Origin: Pseudomonadales bacterium
GTDB taxonomy: Bacteria; Pseudomonadota; Gammaproteobacteria; Pseudomonadales; Azotimanducaceae
DNA length: 64,000 bases
Reading direction: 5' to 3'
Assembly (NCBI GenBank): GCA_024234635.1
Contig: JACKNX010000002.1
Span: forward strand, 449,190 to 513,189
This document shows positions 33,669-42,980 of this stretch, piece after piece; the first letter of the stretch is position 1; each line of letters opens with the position of its first letter. A program made the translations under genes and the position numbers. The notes under the pieces were generated by a model. It searched no databases, had not been told where the DNA came from, and was given only the letters and a program-made list of their open reading frames with translations.

Positions 33669-34132
33669 GCGGTTCACTCTCCGAAAAATTGTCGGTCCCA
33701 CTATAGCGAGCGGCTCCGCTACCGAACAGGCCGGGAATCGAGGAACCGGGGGGTGGAAATTTGCCCTCGCAGGATCATCCATACAGTTTTTCCCGGACCA
33801 GGGTCCTGACCCGGCACCCGGAATCCGCGCAAGCATTGGTGCGCCGTCACTGGGGACACTGGCACGTGCAGCCAGCGTCGGCTCCGGCGGGATCCGATCA
33901 ACACCACCCTGCGGTTGAATGCAGTCCGATCACGTCAACCGTCCTGCACCGTCCACGGCGCAAACGCGCGTTCCCGGTCGACACGCCCCCTGCCCCCGTT
34001 CGCTCCACGGGTCTTCCCTTCTGATCCAGCCACCTGAACGCTGCGGGATTCGCTCCCTCACGCCGTCCGCAATCCCTTCCATTTTCGGGAAACGCTTCTA
34101 CGCTTCATGTCGGTGCGATTTTCGGAAACTCG
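33669..34132. other. 464-bp divergent intergenic region
   Basis: No gene is supported here. It separates the leftward CMD operon from the TonB receptor and should hold both promoters. The only repeat noted is a direct repeat, ATTTTCGGGAAAC at 34081-34093 and ATTTTCGGAAAC at 34118-34129, ending three bases before the receptor start, which could be a regulator site. No Fur-box-like palindrome was recognised. Confidence 0.4.
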
Positions 34133-36199
34133 ATGCGTTTCATCATTGGTATCGCTCTCGTGACACTGATGGTGCGCGCGGAGTCCGCCAGCCCGCGTGA
34201 TTCCCTGGAGGCTATGTTGAACATGAGCCTCGAGGAGCTCATGAACTTCGAGGTGATCACGCCCACACATGACCGGGTCGCCCTGAACGCCGTTCCCGGC
34301 AGCGTCACGCTCATCACACGCGAGCAGATTCTCAAGAGCCCGGCGCAAACCATTCCCGAGCTCCTGCGCGGGATACCTGGCGTCAACGTACGCTGGAATC
34401 CCATGGTTCAGACCATCGACATCCGCGGCTTTGGCTCCAACCCATTCACCAGTCGTATCCTGCTGCTGATCGACGGCGTTCCGTACAACTCCTGGAACAA
34501 AGGGGGATTTCCCCAACACCCCGGTTTCGACTTCTTCAACCTGGACTACGTGGAACACATCGAGGTGCTGCGCGGCAGGGGTTCCGCTCTGTACGGTAAA
34601 TCCGCGTTCAGCGGCGTGATCAATATCGTGACGTTGAGTGGCGACAACCAGCAGGTGAACCGGGTGCGCGCGCTGGCCGGCGATGACCAGACGGTCATGG
34701 CGTCGGTGACGCAGGGCTGGCAGTTCGGCACCGAAGGCAGCTTCCTGCTGGGTGCGCGGAAATTCGAAGGCATCATGCCGACCGAATTCTGGGACAAATA
34801 CGGGACAGGAAAGACCGACGGTTATGATCTCTTCACCAAGTTGAAGTGGCGTGGCTGGGAGTTGACCTACTACCGCATCGACGACCAACTCGACGGTTTT
34901 GTGCTGCCACTCGGCGGCGGGCTGGCAGGCAGTGAGTTTCGCAGCGCCGATACAATCCAGCAGACGATCGATATTGCCAGCGTGCGGTACACGGCTCAGG
35001 CGGACGACAATCGCTGGGCGGCCAATATTCACGCCACGCGCGCCAGCCGCAATGGCAGTCATTGTGGCGCCTGCCACGCGAACGGACAGAGCACGACCTT
35101 CGCTTCACCGGCCGATCACGGTTCCCAGGCATATGTCGAAGGCCAACTCCGGTTCCGGCTCGGAGCACGCCAGGAACTGCTCGGAGGGCTCGAATACCGG
35201 CAACTCGACGCTGGCGAACATACGCGTCACGGAGACAACGCCACATCCACCACGGACCACGTGCTGGCGTATGACAGGCCGGCAGTCTACGTGCAGGATC
35301 AGATTCAGTTGACGGATCGACTGCAGACGATCCTCGGCCTGCGCTACGACGCACCGACCTCGCCGGATCTGTTCAAGGACAACGTTTCCCCACGGGTGGA
35401 TATGGTCTACCGCCACAGCGAGAGGCTGACCGTGCGCGCGCAGTACGGCGAAGCAGCGCGTTACCCGTCGTTCAGCGAGATGTATCAGTCAAACTGGTTC
35501 ATCAACGCAAAACTACCGGACGGTTCGGTGTTGCCACTAACCCGGTTCGTTCCCAACGAGGACCTGAGCGCGGAGTCCATCCAGACATTCTCGGTGGGGG
35601 TAGACCTGCTGCCAACCCGGACGCTACGCCTCAAGGTTGATGCATATCGGGACGTTATCGACAACTACATCGTCATCGCGTACCCGCGTATCCACTTTGA
35701 AAACCATCCACAGCAGGCAGTGGTTTCCGGGTTGGAAGTCGACTTCGACTGGCAGCTCTCGACGCGTATTGCGTTGTCAGGAAACTACAGCTACCAGCAC
35801 AACGGGCGACGAGGTCACGGGGTCGACTCGGCGGGAAACAAACTGGAGCTGACCTACTCTCCCCGACACAAGGTGAATCTGAGCCTGAACTACACGCCCG
35901 TTGAGAGTCTCTCGGCACATCTCGATATGCGCTGGCGGAGCGACTACCGGGCTCCTGACTTCTGGTCGCGCATCATGGTTCAGGAAACGGACTACGATCT
36001 GCCGGGCTACGCATTGTTCAACGGCCGCCTGGACTACCGACTACCCGTGGCGGTACGTGGTCACCGGCCAATTCGGTTCAGTCTGATCGGCAGGAACCTG
36101 ACGGACAAACACCCGGCGGAAACGCTGATCGGCGTCAACGCAAAACTGAACGGCCGGTCGATACTGGCTCAGCTGGAATACAACTTCGCGCAAAAGTGA
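34133..36199 (+). CDS. TonB-dependent outer-membrane receptor with CXXCH motif
   Basis: A 688-residue TonB-dependent receptor. A short N-terminal signal peptide ends near residue 19 (MRFIIGIALVTLMVRAESA). The plug domain runs to about 170 (VPGSVTLITREQIL, IRGFGSNPFTSRILLLIDGV, EVLRGRGSALYGKSAFSGVINIVT). The rest is beta-barrel, ending with the family-typical C-terminal aromatic strand (LAQLEYNFAQK). Unusually, residues 311-315 read CGACH, a c-type heme attachment motif, in a probable extracellular loop; these are the only cysteines noticed. Ligand unknown; vitamin B12, siderophore, heme or an organic compound are all possible. Confidence 0.9.
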   Translation: MRFIIGIALVTLMVRAESASPRDSLEAMLNMSLEELMNFEVITPTHDRVALNAVPGSVTLITREQILKSPAQTIPELLRGIPGVNVRWNPMVQTIDIRGFGSNPFTSRILLLIDGVPYNSWNKGGFPQHPGFDFFNLDYVEHIEVLRGRGSALYGKSAFSGVINIVTLSGDNQQVNRVRALAGDDQTVMASVTQGWQFGTEGSFLLGARKFEGIMPTEFWDKYGTGKTDGYDLFTKLKWRGWELTYYRIDDQLDGFVLPLGGGLAGSEFRSADTIQQTIDIASVRYTAQADDNRWAANIHATRASRNGSHCGACHANGQSTTFASPADHGSQAYVEGQLRFRLGARQELLGGLEYRQLDAGEHTRHGDNATSTTDHVLAYDRPAVYVQDQIQLTDRLQTILGLRYDAPTSPDLFKDNVSPRVDMVYRHSERLTVRAQYGEAARYPSFSEMYQSNWFINAKLPDGSVLPLTRFVPNEDLSAESIQTFSVGVDLLPTRTLRLKVDAYRDVIDNYIVIAYPRIHFENHPQQAVVSGLEVDFDWQLSTRIALSGNYSYQHNGRRGHGVDSAGNKLELTYSPRHKVNLSLNYTPVESLSAHLDMRWRSDYRAPDFWSRIMVQETDYDLPGYALFNGRLDYRLPVAVRGHRPIRFSLIGRNLTDKHPAETLIGVNAKLNGRSILAQLEYNFAQK

Positions 36200-36429
36200 T
36201 CCCTCCGAACCGGCAGACGCGGTCGACGGCAGCGGGCGACGCGAAGCTCTCGGCGCACCCGGGCACACCTGCAGGTGACGCCATCCAGGGACGCCAGCAG
36301 CGCCATGAGCAGTACGCCGATCCGGATTGACGCCGTGCCTGAATCGTTCAGTGCGGATGGGGATGACGACGTTTGTGCTGCCACCGCGCATGACAGCCGT
36401 GCGAGCGGAAGGGGTCAGCCAACGGACGG

Positions 36430-37629
36430 TCAACAGACAACCGCTTCGTACCCCGCTGCCACCAGCCCCGCGAGCACCTGGCTGATCTGCTCCTCACCGC
36501 GCATCTGCAGCACAAGTTCCACTACCGTGGCACGCACGGAGGAGCCGCCAAACGCCCGCTGGTGATGGATCTCGATGATGTTGCTGTCCAGCGACCCGAT
36601 GACACGCGCCATGTCGGCAAGCGCACCGGGCACGTCCGGAATCTCCACGCGCAGGCGTACCAGCCGATGCGTACGCACCATGCCGCGCTGCAGCACTGAC
36701 GACAGGATCATCATGTCGATGTTGCCGCCGGACAGCACCACCACTACCCGCTTGCCCGCGTAGCTTGTCCTGTCACTCTGCACCGCGGCGAGCGCCGCCG
36801 CCCCGGCGCCTTCGGCAACGGTCTTCTCGATCTCAAGCAGAACAAAAATTGCCTGCTCAACCGCCTCCTCGGAAACCGTGACCATCGCGTCCACGTTGCG
36901 CCGGATGATCGGCATGGTACGTTCGCCCGGTTGTTTCACGGCGATGCCCTCGGCGACGGTTGCAAGACGCGAGTGGCCGGGAGATTCACCGCAGAACAGT
37001 TTGACCGCCGTATCGAAGCGCTGCATCTGCACACCCACCACACGGGTTGCCGGCGACAGCGCTTTCACCGCCGTTGCCACACCCGAAATCAGGCCGCCGC
37101 CACCGACCGGCACAACCACGACATCCGGATGCCGGACCTGATCGACAATTTCCAGCCCCACCGTGCCCTGGCCAGCCATCACCTGCTCATCGTCGAACGG
37201 ATGCAGGAGGGTCAGCCTGCGCTGCTCCGCCAGTGCCAGGGTGTGCGCCCGCGCCTCCTCGAACTGATTCCCGAACAGGATCACTTCCGCCCCGTGCACG
37301 CGGGTCTGCTCCACTTTCGCGTTGGGCGTGGTGCGGGGCATGACGATGGTGACCGGTATGCCCAACCGCGCGCCATGATAGGCCACCGCCTGGGCATGGT
37401 TGCCTGCCGACATGGCAATGACGCCGCTTCCGCGCTGCCCGGCATCGAGTTGCAGCAGCGCATTCAACGCACCGCGCTCCTTGAACGAGGCGGTGAACTG
37501 CTGGTTCTCGAACTTGATGAACAGCTCGCAGCCGAGCAGCTTCGACAGCGTGAAGGACTGCTGGCAGGGCGTGTGGATGATCTGCCCGCGCAACCGCTCG
37601 TGCGCTGCCTGTATGGTCTGAATGTCCAT
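36430..37629 (-). CDS. ilvA: Threonine ammonia-lyase (dehydratase) with C-terminal ACT-like domain
   Basis: A 399-residue PLP enzyme deaminating threonine (or serine) to 2-oxobutyrate. The PLP lysine is in TASFKERGALNALL (about residues 48-60), and the tetraglycine-type PVGGGGLISG loop is present. Residues about 325-399 form an ACT-like regulatory domain, the arrangement of the roughly 400-residue biosynthetic/catabolic class, shorter than the two-ACT E. coli IlvA. The symbol is therefore used in the broad sense. The ATG (37629) abuts a perfect 20-bp palindrome shared with the divergent flavodoxin-like gene, leaving almost no leader. Confidence 0.88.
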   Translation of the reverse strand: MDIQTIQAAHERLRGQIIHTPCQQSFTLSKLLGCELFIKFENQQFTASFKERGALNALLQLDAGQRGSGVIAMSAGNHAQAVAYHGARLGIPVTIVMPRTTPNAKVEQTRVHGAEVILFGNQFEEARAHTLALAEQRRLTLLHPFDDEQVMAGQGTVGLEIVDQVRHPDVVVVPVGGGGLISGVATAVKALSPATRVVGVQMQRFDTAVKLFCGESPGHSRLATVAEGIAVKQPGERTMPIIRRNVDAMVTVSEEAVEQAIFVLLEIEKTVAEGAGAAALAAVQSDRTSYAGKRVVVVLSGGNIDMMILSSVLQRGMVRTHRLVRLRVEIPDVPGALADMARVIGSLDSNIIEIHHQRAFGGSSVRATVVELVLQMRGEEQISQVLAGLVAAGYEAVVC

Positions 37630-37632
37630 GGA

Positions 37633-37652
37633 CGCGCGAGTATACTCGCGCG
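37633..37652. promoter_or_regulatory. Perfect 20-bp palindrome serving as divergent promoter/operator
   Basis: CGCGCGAGTATACTCGCGCG is perfectly self-complementary and fills the 23-bp gap between two divergent start codons. It contains the -10-like hexamer TATACT on both strands (37641-37646 plus, 37644-37639 minus). Transcription from the plus hexamer would begin about at the GTG 37653, and from the minus hexamer near ATG 37629, so leaderless mRNAs are possible. No good -35 hexamers are seen. An operator for a dimeric regulator is the alternative. Confidence 0.55.
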
Positions 37653-38114
37653 GTGAAACACCTGCTGATCGTCTACCACTCCAAGACCGGCGCCACCGAG
37701 CGACTCGCGCAAGCCGTTGAACAGGGTGCCCGCCACCCGGATGCGGGTGATGTGGACGTGCGCCTTCGACGTGCCTCGGACGCGGGCCCCGATGATCTCC
37801 TGTGGGCTCACGCGGTGTTGCTCGGCACCCCCGAGAATTTCGGCTACATGTCAGGCGCCCTGAAAGATTTCTTCGATCGCACTTTCTACGAGGTCGAAGG
37901 GCGCCTCAGCCCCCTGCCCTGCGCTCTGTTCATCGCCGCCGGCAACGACGGCACCGGCGCCGTGCGCGCCATTCGCCGCATCATCGGTGGCTATCCGCTG
38001 CGCGAGGTACAGGAACCACTGATCGTTCGCGGCGCGGCGACGTCGGCTCAGCTCGCCGCAGCCCACGATCTGGGACTGGCGCTTGCAGCGGGACTGGAAG
38101 CCGGTATCTACTGA
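37653..38114 (+). CDS. Flavodoxin-like / NAD(P)H-dependent FMN reductase family protein
   Basis: A 153-residue flavodoxin-fold protein. The FMN phosphate loop is SKTGATERLA (about residues 10-19), and GTPENFGYMSGALKDFFDRTFYE is the typical second flavin loop. It lacks obvious C-terminal extensions. Start is GTG 37653, directly next to the divergent palindrome and with no ribosome binding site, consistent with a leaderless message. Electron transfer or quinone/flavin reduction is likely; the partner is unknown. Confidence 0.8.
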   Translation: MKHLLIVYHSKTGATERLAQAVEQGARHPDAGDVDVRLRRASDAGPDDLLWAHAVLLGTPENFGYMSGALKDFFDRTFYEVEGRLSPLPCALFIAAGNDGTGAVRAIRRIIGGYPLREVQEPLIVRGAATSAQLAAAHDLGLALAAGLEAGIY

Positions 38115-38184
38115 CGCCTGGAACCATTGACCGGAGGTCGGGGTCCGCGCCAGCCCGGCGACCGGACCACACGGACACGCATCC

Positions 38185-39639
38185 ATGCATTCGCCCCCAC
38201 TCAGCACCAGCCAGAAACTGTCCTTCGGCGTTGGCCAGATCGCCGAGGGCATCAAGTCCAGCGCTTTCGGCACCTTCGTGCTCTTCTACTACAACCAGGT
38301 GCTCGGGCTTGCCGCCGACATGGCAGGGCTGGCAATCGCCCTGGCGTTGATCTTCGATGCGGTCACCGATCCCATCGCCGGCAGCGTTTCGGATCGGTGG
38401 CACGGTCGTCTCGGCAGGCGTCACCCGTTCATCTACGCGTCTGCCCTGCCGCTTGGCCTGGCCTTCTACCTGCTGTTTGCGCCGCTCATCAGCGTGGCGG
38501 ATCAGGGTCAGATGGCCATGTTCCTGTGGATGCTGAGTTTCACGGTGCTCACCCGGGGAGCCATGACCCTGTACTACGTGCCGCACATGGCCCTGGGCGC
38601 GGAACTCTCCACCGACTACGACGAGCGTACGGTGCTGGTGGCACTGCGGCATTTCTTCGGCGCCACCGGGTTCATCCTGGTCTACGTGATCGGCTTTGTT
38701 TTCTTCTTTGCCCCCAGCGAGGCGCACCCGAACGGGCAGACCAATCCGGAAGCCTATCCGCCGTTCGCGGCGCTGATGGCCACACTGATGGCGGCCGCCG
38801 TATTCATCACCGCGCACGGCACGCGCAAACGCATCCCGTACCTGCCCGCGGCGACGCCGAATGCCTCGCGGGTTACGGCCGCAGACGTGGTGCGCGAAGC
38901 GCTGGACGCCATGAAGAGCCCCTCGTTCCGCTGGATGATGGTGGGCTTCATCATCATCATCGTGGCGTTCGGCGTGGCCGGCGCCACCAGCCTGTACATG
39001 GCGACATTTTTCTGGCAACTCAATCAGTTTCAGATCCTTATGGTGCTCCTCTCGGGCCCTCTCGGCAGCATGGTCGGATACGCCTTCTCCGGTCGTTTCT
39101 TCGCCTGGCTGGACAAGCGGGACGCAATGATCTGGGGCGGCTTTGCATGGATGATGATCCACGCCTCGCCGGTACTGCTTTATCTGGCCGGACTCACGCC
39201 GCCTCCGGGCACATGGGCTTGCGCCTTGTTTCTCACCGCCATCACCATCCTCGCCGGCGCCACCATCGGCCAGCTCATCGTGGGCTCCGGCACCACCATG
39301 GCGGATATTGCCGATGAACACGAACTGCGCACCGGCCGCCGCCAGGAGGGCGTGTTTTTCGGCGCATCGGCCTTCGCAGGCAAGTGTTCCGGCGCGCTCG
39401 GCAGCTACCTCGCCGGACTGGTGCTTGCCGCCATCAACTGGCCCGTGGGCCAGGCGGTACGCACGGCAGCTGACATTCCGCATGACACCCTTGTCACGCT
39501 GGCCATCATCGCCCATCCGGTTTCGGTGATACTGGCCATCCCCGGATTGCTGTGTCTGCGTGGCTATTCGCTCAATCGTGAAAAGCTGAGCGCGATTCAG
39601 GCTGCCCTGCGGCCGGCAACGGACAGCGCCACGGCATGA
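38185..39639 (+). CDS. MFS transporter, GPH (glycoside-pentoside-hexuronide) family
   Basis: A 484-residue inner-membrane symporter with about 12 helices. Diagnostic GPH features are the N-terminal KLSFGVGQIAEGIKSSAFGTF, FDAVTDPIAGSVSDRW with the cation-site aspartate, GRRHPFIYAS, and the DEHELRTGRRQEGVFFGA segment in the second half. In proteobacteria such carriers often move non-sugar substrates. A paralogue is at 57744-59186. The stop overlaps the FemAB-like gene start (ATGA at 39636-39639), so the two are co-translated. Confidence 0.9.
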   Translation: MHSPPLSTSQKLSFGVGQIAEGIKSSAFGTFVLFYYNQVLGLAADMAGLAIALALIFDAVTDPIAGSVSDRWHGRLGRRHPFIYASALPLGLAFYLLFAPLISVADQGQMAMFLWMLSFTVLTRGAMTLYYVPHMALGAELSTDYDERTVLVALRHFFGATGFILVYVIGFVFFFAPSEAHPNGQTNPEAYPPFAALMATLMAAAVFITAHGTRKRIPYLPAATPNASRVTAADVVREALDAMKSPSFRWMMVGFIIIIVAFGVAGATSLYMATFFWQLNQFQILMVLLSGPLGSMVGYAFSGRFFAWLDKRDAMIWGGFAWMMIHASPVLLYLAGLTPPPGTWACALFLTAITILAGATIGQLIVGSGTTMADIADEHELRTGRRQEGVFFGASAFAGKCSGALGSYLAGLVLAAINWPVGQAVRTAADIPHDTLVTLAIIAHPVSVILAIPGLLCLRGYSLNREKLSAIQAALRPATDSATA

Positions 39640-40793
39640 CCGAACTGCGGGTGAAGATGGTGGAGTCCATCGCCGACATCGATGCGACAACATGGAACAC
39701 GTGTGCCACATCGGACGGTCGCTTCAATCCGTTTCTGTCGCACACGTTTCTGCAGGCGCTGGAAACCAGCGGCAGTGTCGGCGGCCGCACCGGCTGGCGT
39801 CCGTTACATCTGCTCGTGGAAGACGACGCGGGTCTGGTCGGCGTGGTGCCGATGTACGTAAAAGGCAACTCCCAGGGCGAATATGTATTCGACCACGGCT
39901 GGGCGGATGCCTGGGAGCGCGCTGGCGGACGCTACTATCCCAAGTTGCAGGCGGCGGTCCCGTTTACTCCTGCGACAGGCCGGCGGGTCTTACCCGTGCG
40001 CGATGAGCCCGATCTGGAAACGGCACTGTTCTCGGCCTGTCAGCGTGTCGCCGAGGAGACCGGTGTCTCGTCCCTGCACATGACCTTCCTCACCGAAGCT
40101 CAGTGGCAGCATGCAGGCTCACTGGGCTGGCTGCAGCGCATTGACCAGCAGTTTCACTGGCACAACCGGGACTATGCTTCCTTCGAAGAGTTCCTGGGGC
40201 AGCTGACATCAAAGCGTCGTAAGGACCTGCGCCGCGAGCGGCGTGACGCGCTCGCCGACGGCATTGAGGTGGAATGGGTAACCGGCAGCGATCTCACCGA
40301 AGCCCACTGGGATGCCTTTTTCACGTTCTACATGGACACGGGTTCCCGCAAATGGGGTCGACCCTATCTGACACGGCAGTTCTTCAGTGAGATCAACCGC
40401 GCCTTCGCCGAGCACACGTTACTGATTCTCTGTCGGCGTCGGGGCAACTACATTGCCGGCGCCCTCAACTTCATCGGCGACGACACACTGTACGGTCGCA
40501 ACTGGGGTTGCACCGAGTACCATCCCTTTCTGCACTTCGAAACCTGCTACTACCAGGCCATCGATTTTGCGATCAGCCGCGGCCTCCGGCACGTGGAGGC
40601 AGGGGCACAGGGACAACACAAGATTGCGCGTGGCTACGAAGCCACGCCAACCTACAGTGCGCACTGGATTGCCGATGCCAGCTTCCGCGATGCGGTGGCG
40701 CGTTTCCTGAAAGAAGAGACCAGTTACGTGCGCCAGGATATCCGTTGGGTTGAAAGCCATTCACCGTTCAAGGCAACGGATCCGGAGCAGTAA
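39636..40793 (+). CDS. FemAB/GNAT-like acyltransferase (COG3146/DUF482 type)
   Basis: A 385-residue protein of the FemAB-like GNAT superfamily often labelled peptidogalycan biosynthesis protein. Family segments include WNTCATSDGRFNPFLSHTFL at the N-terminus, SKRRKDLRRERR (about 190-201), FYMDTGSRKWGRPYLTRQFF, and GLRHVEAGAQGQHKIARGYEAT. Translational coupling to the GPH transporter is shown by the ATGA overlap. Actual acyl donor and acceptor are unknown; aminoacyl-tRNA-dependent or CoA-dependent transfer to a small molecule is possible. Confidence 0.85.
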   Translation: MTELRVKMVESIADIDATTWNTCATSDGRFNPFLSHTFLQALETSGSVGGRTGWRPLHLLVEDDAGLVGVVPMYVKGNSQGEYVFDHGWADAWERAGGRYYPKLQAAVPFTPATGRRVLPVRDEPDLETALFSACQRVAEETGVSSLHMTFLTEAQWQHAGSLGWLQRIDQQFHWHNRDYASFEEFLGQLTSKRRKDLRRERRDALADGIEVEWVTGSDLTEAHWDAFFTFYMDTGSRKWGRPYLTRQFFSEINRAFAEHTLLILCRRRGNYIAGALNFIGDDTLYGRNWGCTEYHPFLHFETCYYQAIDFAISRGLRHVEAGAQGQHKIARGYEATPTYSAHWIADASFRDAVARFLKEETSYVRQDIRWVESHSPFKATDPEQ

Positions 40794-40829
40794 CCGCGAT
40801 GCCATGGCAGGCAGCCGTCTGCGCAGCGG

Positions 40830-41225
40830 TCAACCGCCTGAACGTGTGGATGTCGCCGCTTCGCGGTCACGTGACTCGCCGCTGGCCCAAAGACGGCGCA
40901 CCGCCGCAATCTGCTCGCTGGTTGACTCATCCGCCCGCCGCCCTTCCAGAAATGCCAGGCCCTCGACAATCCACTGGGCAATCTCCGGCTGCGTAAGCCG
41001 GTAATAATGCGTGCGGCCATCCCGGCGCTCTTCGACGATGGAATGCGCGCGCAGCAATGCAAGATGTTGCGATACCCGCGGGCCGGCGACGCCAAGCAGT
41101 TTTGCCAGCGAATTCACGTCCCGCTCCCCGCCACGCAGTTCTTCAATGAGCCGGATGCGGTCCGGGTGTGCAATGACTTTGAAAATGTCAGCGAGATTTT
41201 TGGCGACAATGTGTCGGCTCGGCAT
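40830..41225 (-). CDS. ArsR family transcriptional regulator without cysteines
   Basis: A 131-residue winged-helix repressor. The HTH is DVNSLAKLLGVAGPRVSQHLALLRAH (about residues 37-62) with the wing at EERRDGRTHYYRL. The protein has no cysteine, so neither the ArsR/SmtB metal sites using Cys nor the BigR/SqrR thiol switch can operate. ATG 41225 is chosen; a longer frame to 41267 is open. It is the last gene of the leftward carbonic anhydrase-SulP-ArsR set, 70 bp after SulP, and may autoregulate through the inverted repeat upstream of the carbonic anhydrase gene. Confidence 0.87.
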   Translation of the reverse strand: MPSRHIVAKNLADIFKVIAHPDRIRLIEELRGGERDVNSLAKLLGVAGPRVSQHLALLRAHSIVEERRDGRTHYYRLTQPEIAQWIVEGLAFLEGRRADESTSEQIAAVRRLWASGESRDREAATSTRSGG

Positions 41226-41295
41226 GATCAGGACTCCCCAAAATCGTCTGGTCCACCGGGCAGGCAACGCATTGCTGCGCGCCTGCCCATGTGGT

Positions 41296-42963
41296 TCACA
41301 CTGCTTGCGTACTCGGCCGCAAGACCGTTGGCGGGGTACCGTCCTGCATGCCTTCCAGATACAGCGCCGAGGCTTTCAGCGCGTCGAGTCGCGTTGCGAA
41401 ACTCGTATCTTCCGGCAGACAGTGGATCGAGTTCAAACCCGACAGCACTTTGCGTACCGGCTCCGACATTCCGGCCACGAAGACCCGCTTTCCCGCCTGA
41501 CGCGCATCGCACACGATCGTCTCCACCGCCCGGCTTGCAGACACGTCCACGAACGGGATGCGGGAGAAATCGAGAACGATGGCATGGGTTCTGTCCCTGG
41601 AGCGCTCACGGACCTGGTGACCGAGATCCGCCGCGGCGCCGAAACTCATCGGCCCATCAAACTGGAACAGCGTGATTCGCCCCTTGCTGTCGGCAATGAT
41701 GGCGGCTTCCTCGGCTGACAGCAGCACGGTGTCGGAATCGCCGCCGATATTGCGCAGCTGTTCGTCCGCCAGGCGTTTGACGAACGCCAGTGCCGCCAGC
41801 ACCACACCCGCGGCAACCGCCGTGATGAGGTCCACGAACACGGTCAGACTGAGTACCAGCGCCATCAGCGCAAGATCCCAGCGTGGTCCTTTGTGGGCGC
41901 GACGCAGATAGGAGAAGTCGATGATGTCGTAGCCGACCTTGATGAGGATACCGGCCAGCACCGCGTGGGGGATATTGGCAGCCAACGGCGCCAGACTGAC
42001 CACCACGGCAACCAGGATAAGGGCATGGATCATGCCCGAAATGCGCGTGCGGCCGCCGGTGCGGATGTTGACCACCGTACGCATGGTCGCCCCGGCGCCG
42101 GGAATGGCGCCAAACAGACCGGCGAACGTATTGCCCACGCCCTGCCCGATGAGTTCCTTGTTGGAGTCATGCCGGGTCTGCGTCATGTTGTCCGCCACCA
42201 GCGAGGTGAGCAGGCTGTCGATGGCGCCGAGCACCGCCAGGATCAGGGCGGCTTCGCCGACCAACAGGAACGTGCTGCTGGAAAACTCGGGCAGGATGAA
42301 CGACGGCAGACCCGTGGGGATATCGCCGAGAATTGGAATACCGGGCAGCGCAAGTGCCACCAGCGTACCGGTGATGAGCGCCGCCAGCGGTCCAGGCAGG
42401 AAGCGCCCCCAGGATGCCGGCCAGAGGAAGATGATGCCCAGCGACAGCGCACCGACCAGGAGCGCGGACCAGTTCGGGTCGAGCACCGCGCCAGGGATGG
42501 CCGTGAGCGCGGGAATCGTGCCGCCATCCGCCGGTTCGTGACCAAACAGGCGCGCTACCTGCAGTGCGATGATGATGCAGCCGATGCCGCTCATGAAGCC
42601 GGATATCACGGGATACGGTACCAGCCGTATGTAGTCGCCGAAACGCAGCACACCGAACAGGATCTGCAGGAGTCCCGCCAGCACAACGGCGCCGAATACG
42701 AGCGCCGGTTCGCCGGACAGGGAAGCGAAGACACCTGCGAACACGACAATCATCGGTCCGGTGGGGCCCGATACCTGGGCACCGGTGCCGCCCAGAAAGG
42801 CGGCAAAGAAGCCCACGAAGATTGCTCCCCACAGGCCGGCGATGGGACCGGCGCCGGAAGCTTCGCCAAAGGCAAGCGCCAGCGGCAGCGCCACGACACC
42901 CGCGGTCAGACCGCCGAAGATGTCGCCACGCATGTTGGAAAGGTCGAAACGGAATAGGTTCAT
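41296..42963 (-). CDS. SulP family anion transporter with STAS domain
   Basis: A 555-residue SLC26/SulP transporter. The membrane part (about 1-400) opens with DLSNMRGDIFGGLTAGVVALPLALAFGEASG, includes the GIIPGAGATMRT-like helix 8 region (GAIPGAGATMRTVV) and GNTFAGLFGA; the C-terminal STAS domain (about 430-540) has the VLDFSRIPFVDVSA strand-helix motif. It starts 18 bp after a beta-carbonic anhydrase, a pairing that strongly suggests bicarbonate uptake, as in BicA/DauA-like systems, rather than sulfate. ATG 42963 is chosen; ten more codons are open upstream. Confidence 0.92.
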   Translation of the reverse strand: MNLFRFDLSNMRGDIFGGLTAGVVALPLALAFGEASGAGPIAGLWGAIFVGFFAAFLGGTGAQVSGPTGPMIVVFAGVFASLSGEPALVFGAVVLAGLLQILFGVLRFGDYIRLVPYPVISGFMSGIGCIIIALQVARLFGHEPADGGTIPALTAIPGAVLDPNWSALLVGALSLGIIFLWPASWGRFLPGPLAALITGTLVALALPGIPILGDIPTGLPSFILPEFSSSTFLLVGEAALILAVLGAIDSLLTSLVADNMTQTRHDSNKELIGQGVGNTFAGLFGAIPGAGATMRTVVNIRTGGRTRISGMIHALILVAVVVSLAPLAANIPHAVLAGILIKVGYDIIDFSYLRRAHKGPRWDLALMALVLSLTVFVDLITAVAAGVVLAALAFVKRLADEQLRNIGGDSDTVLLSAEEAAIIADSKGRITLFQFDGPMSFGAAADLGHQVRERSRDRTHAIVLDFSRIPFVDVSASRAVETIVCDARQAGKRVFVAGMSEPVRKVLSGLNSIHCLPEDTSFATRLDALKASALYLEGMQDGTPPTVLRPSTQAV

Positions 42964-42980
42964 GGTGGTTCCTCTCCGGC

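Noticed and set aside
37981..39711. Long minus-strand frame opposite the GPH transporter
   Set aside because: His/Gly/Arg-rich shadow of a membrane protein gene.
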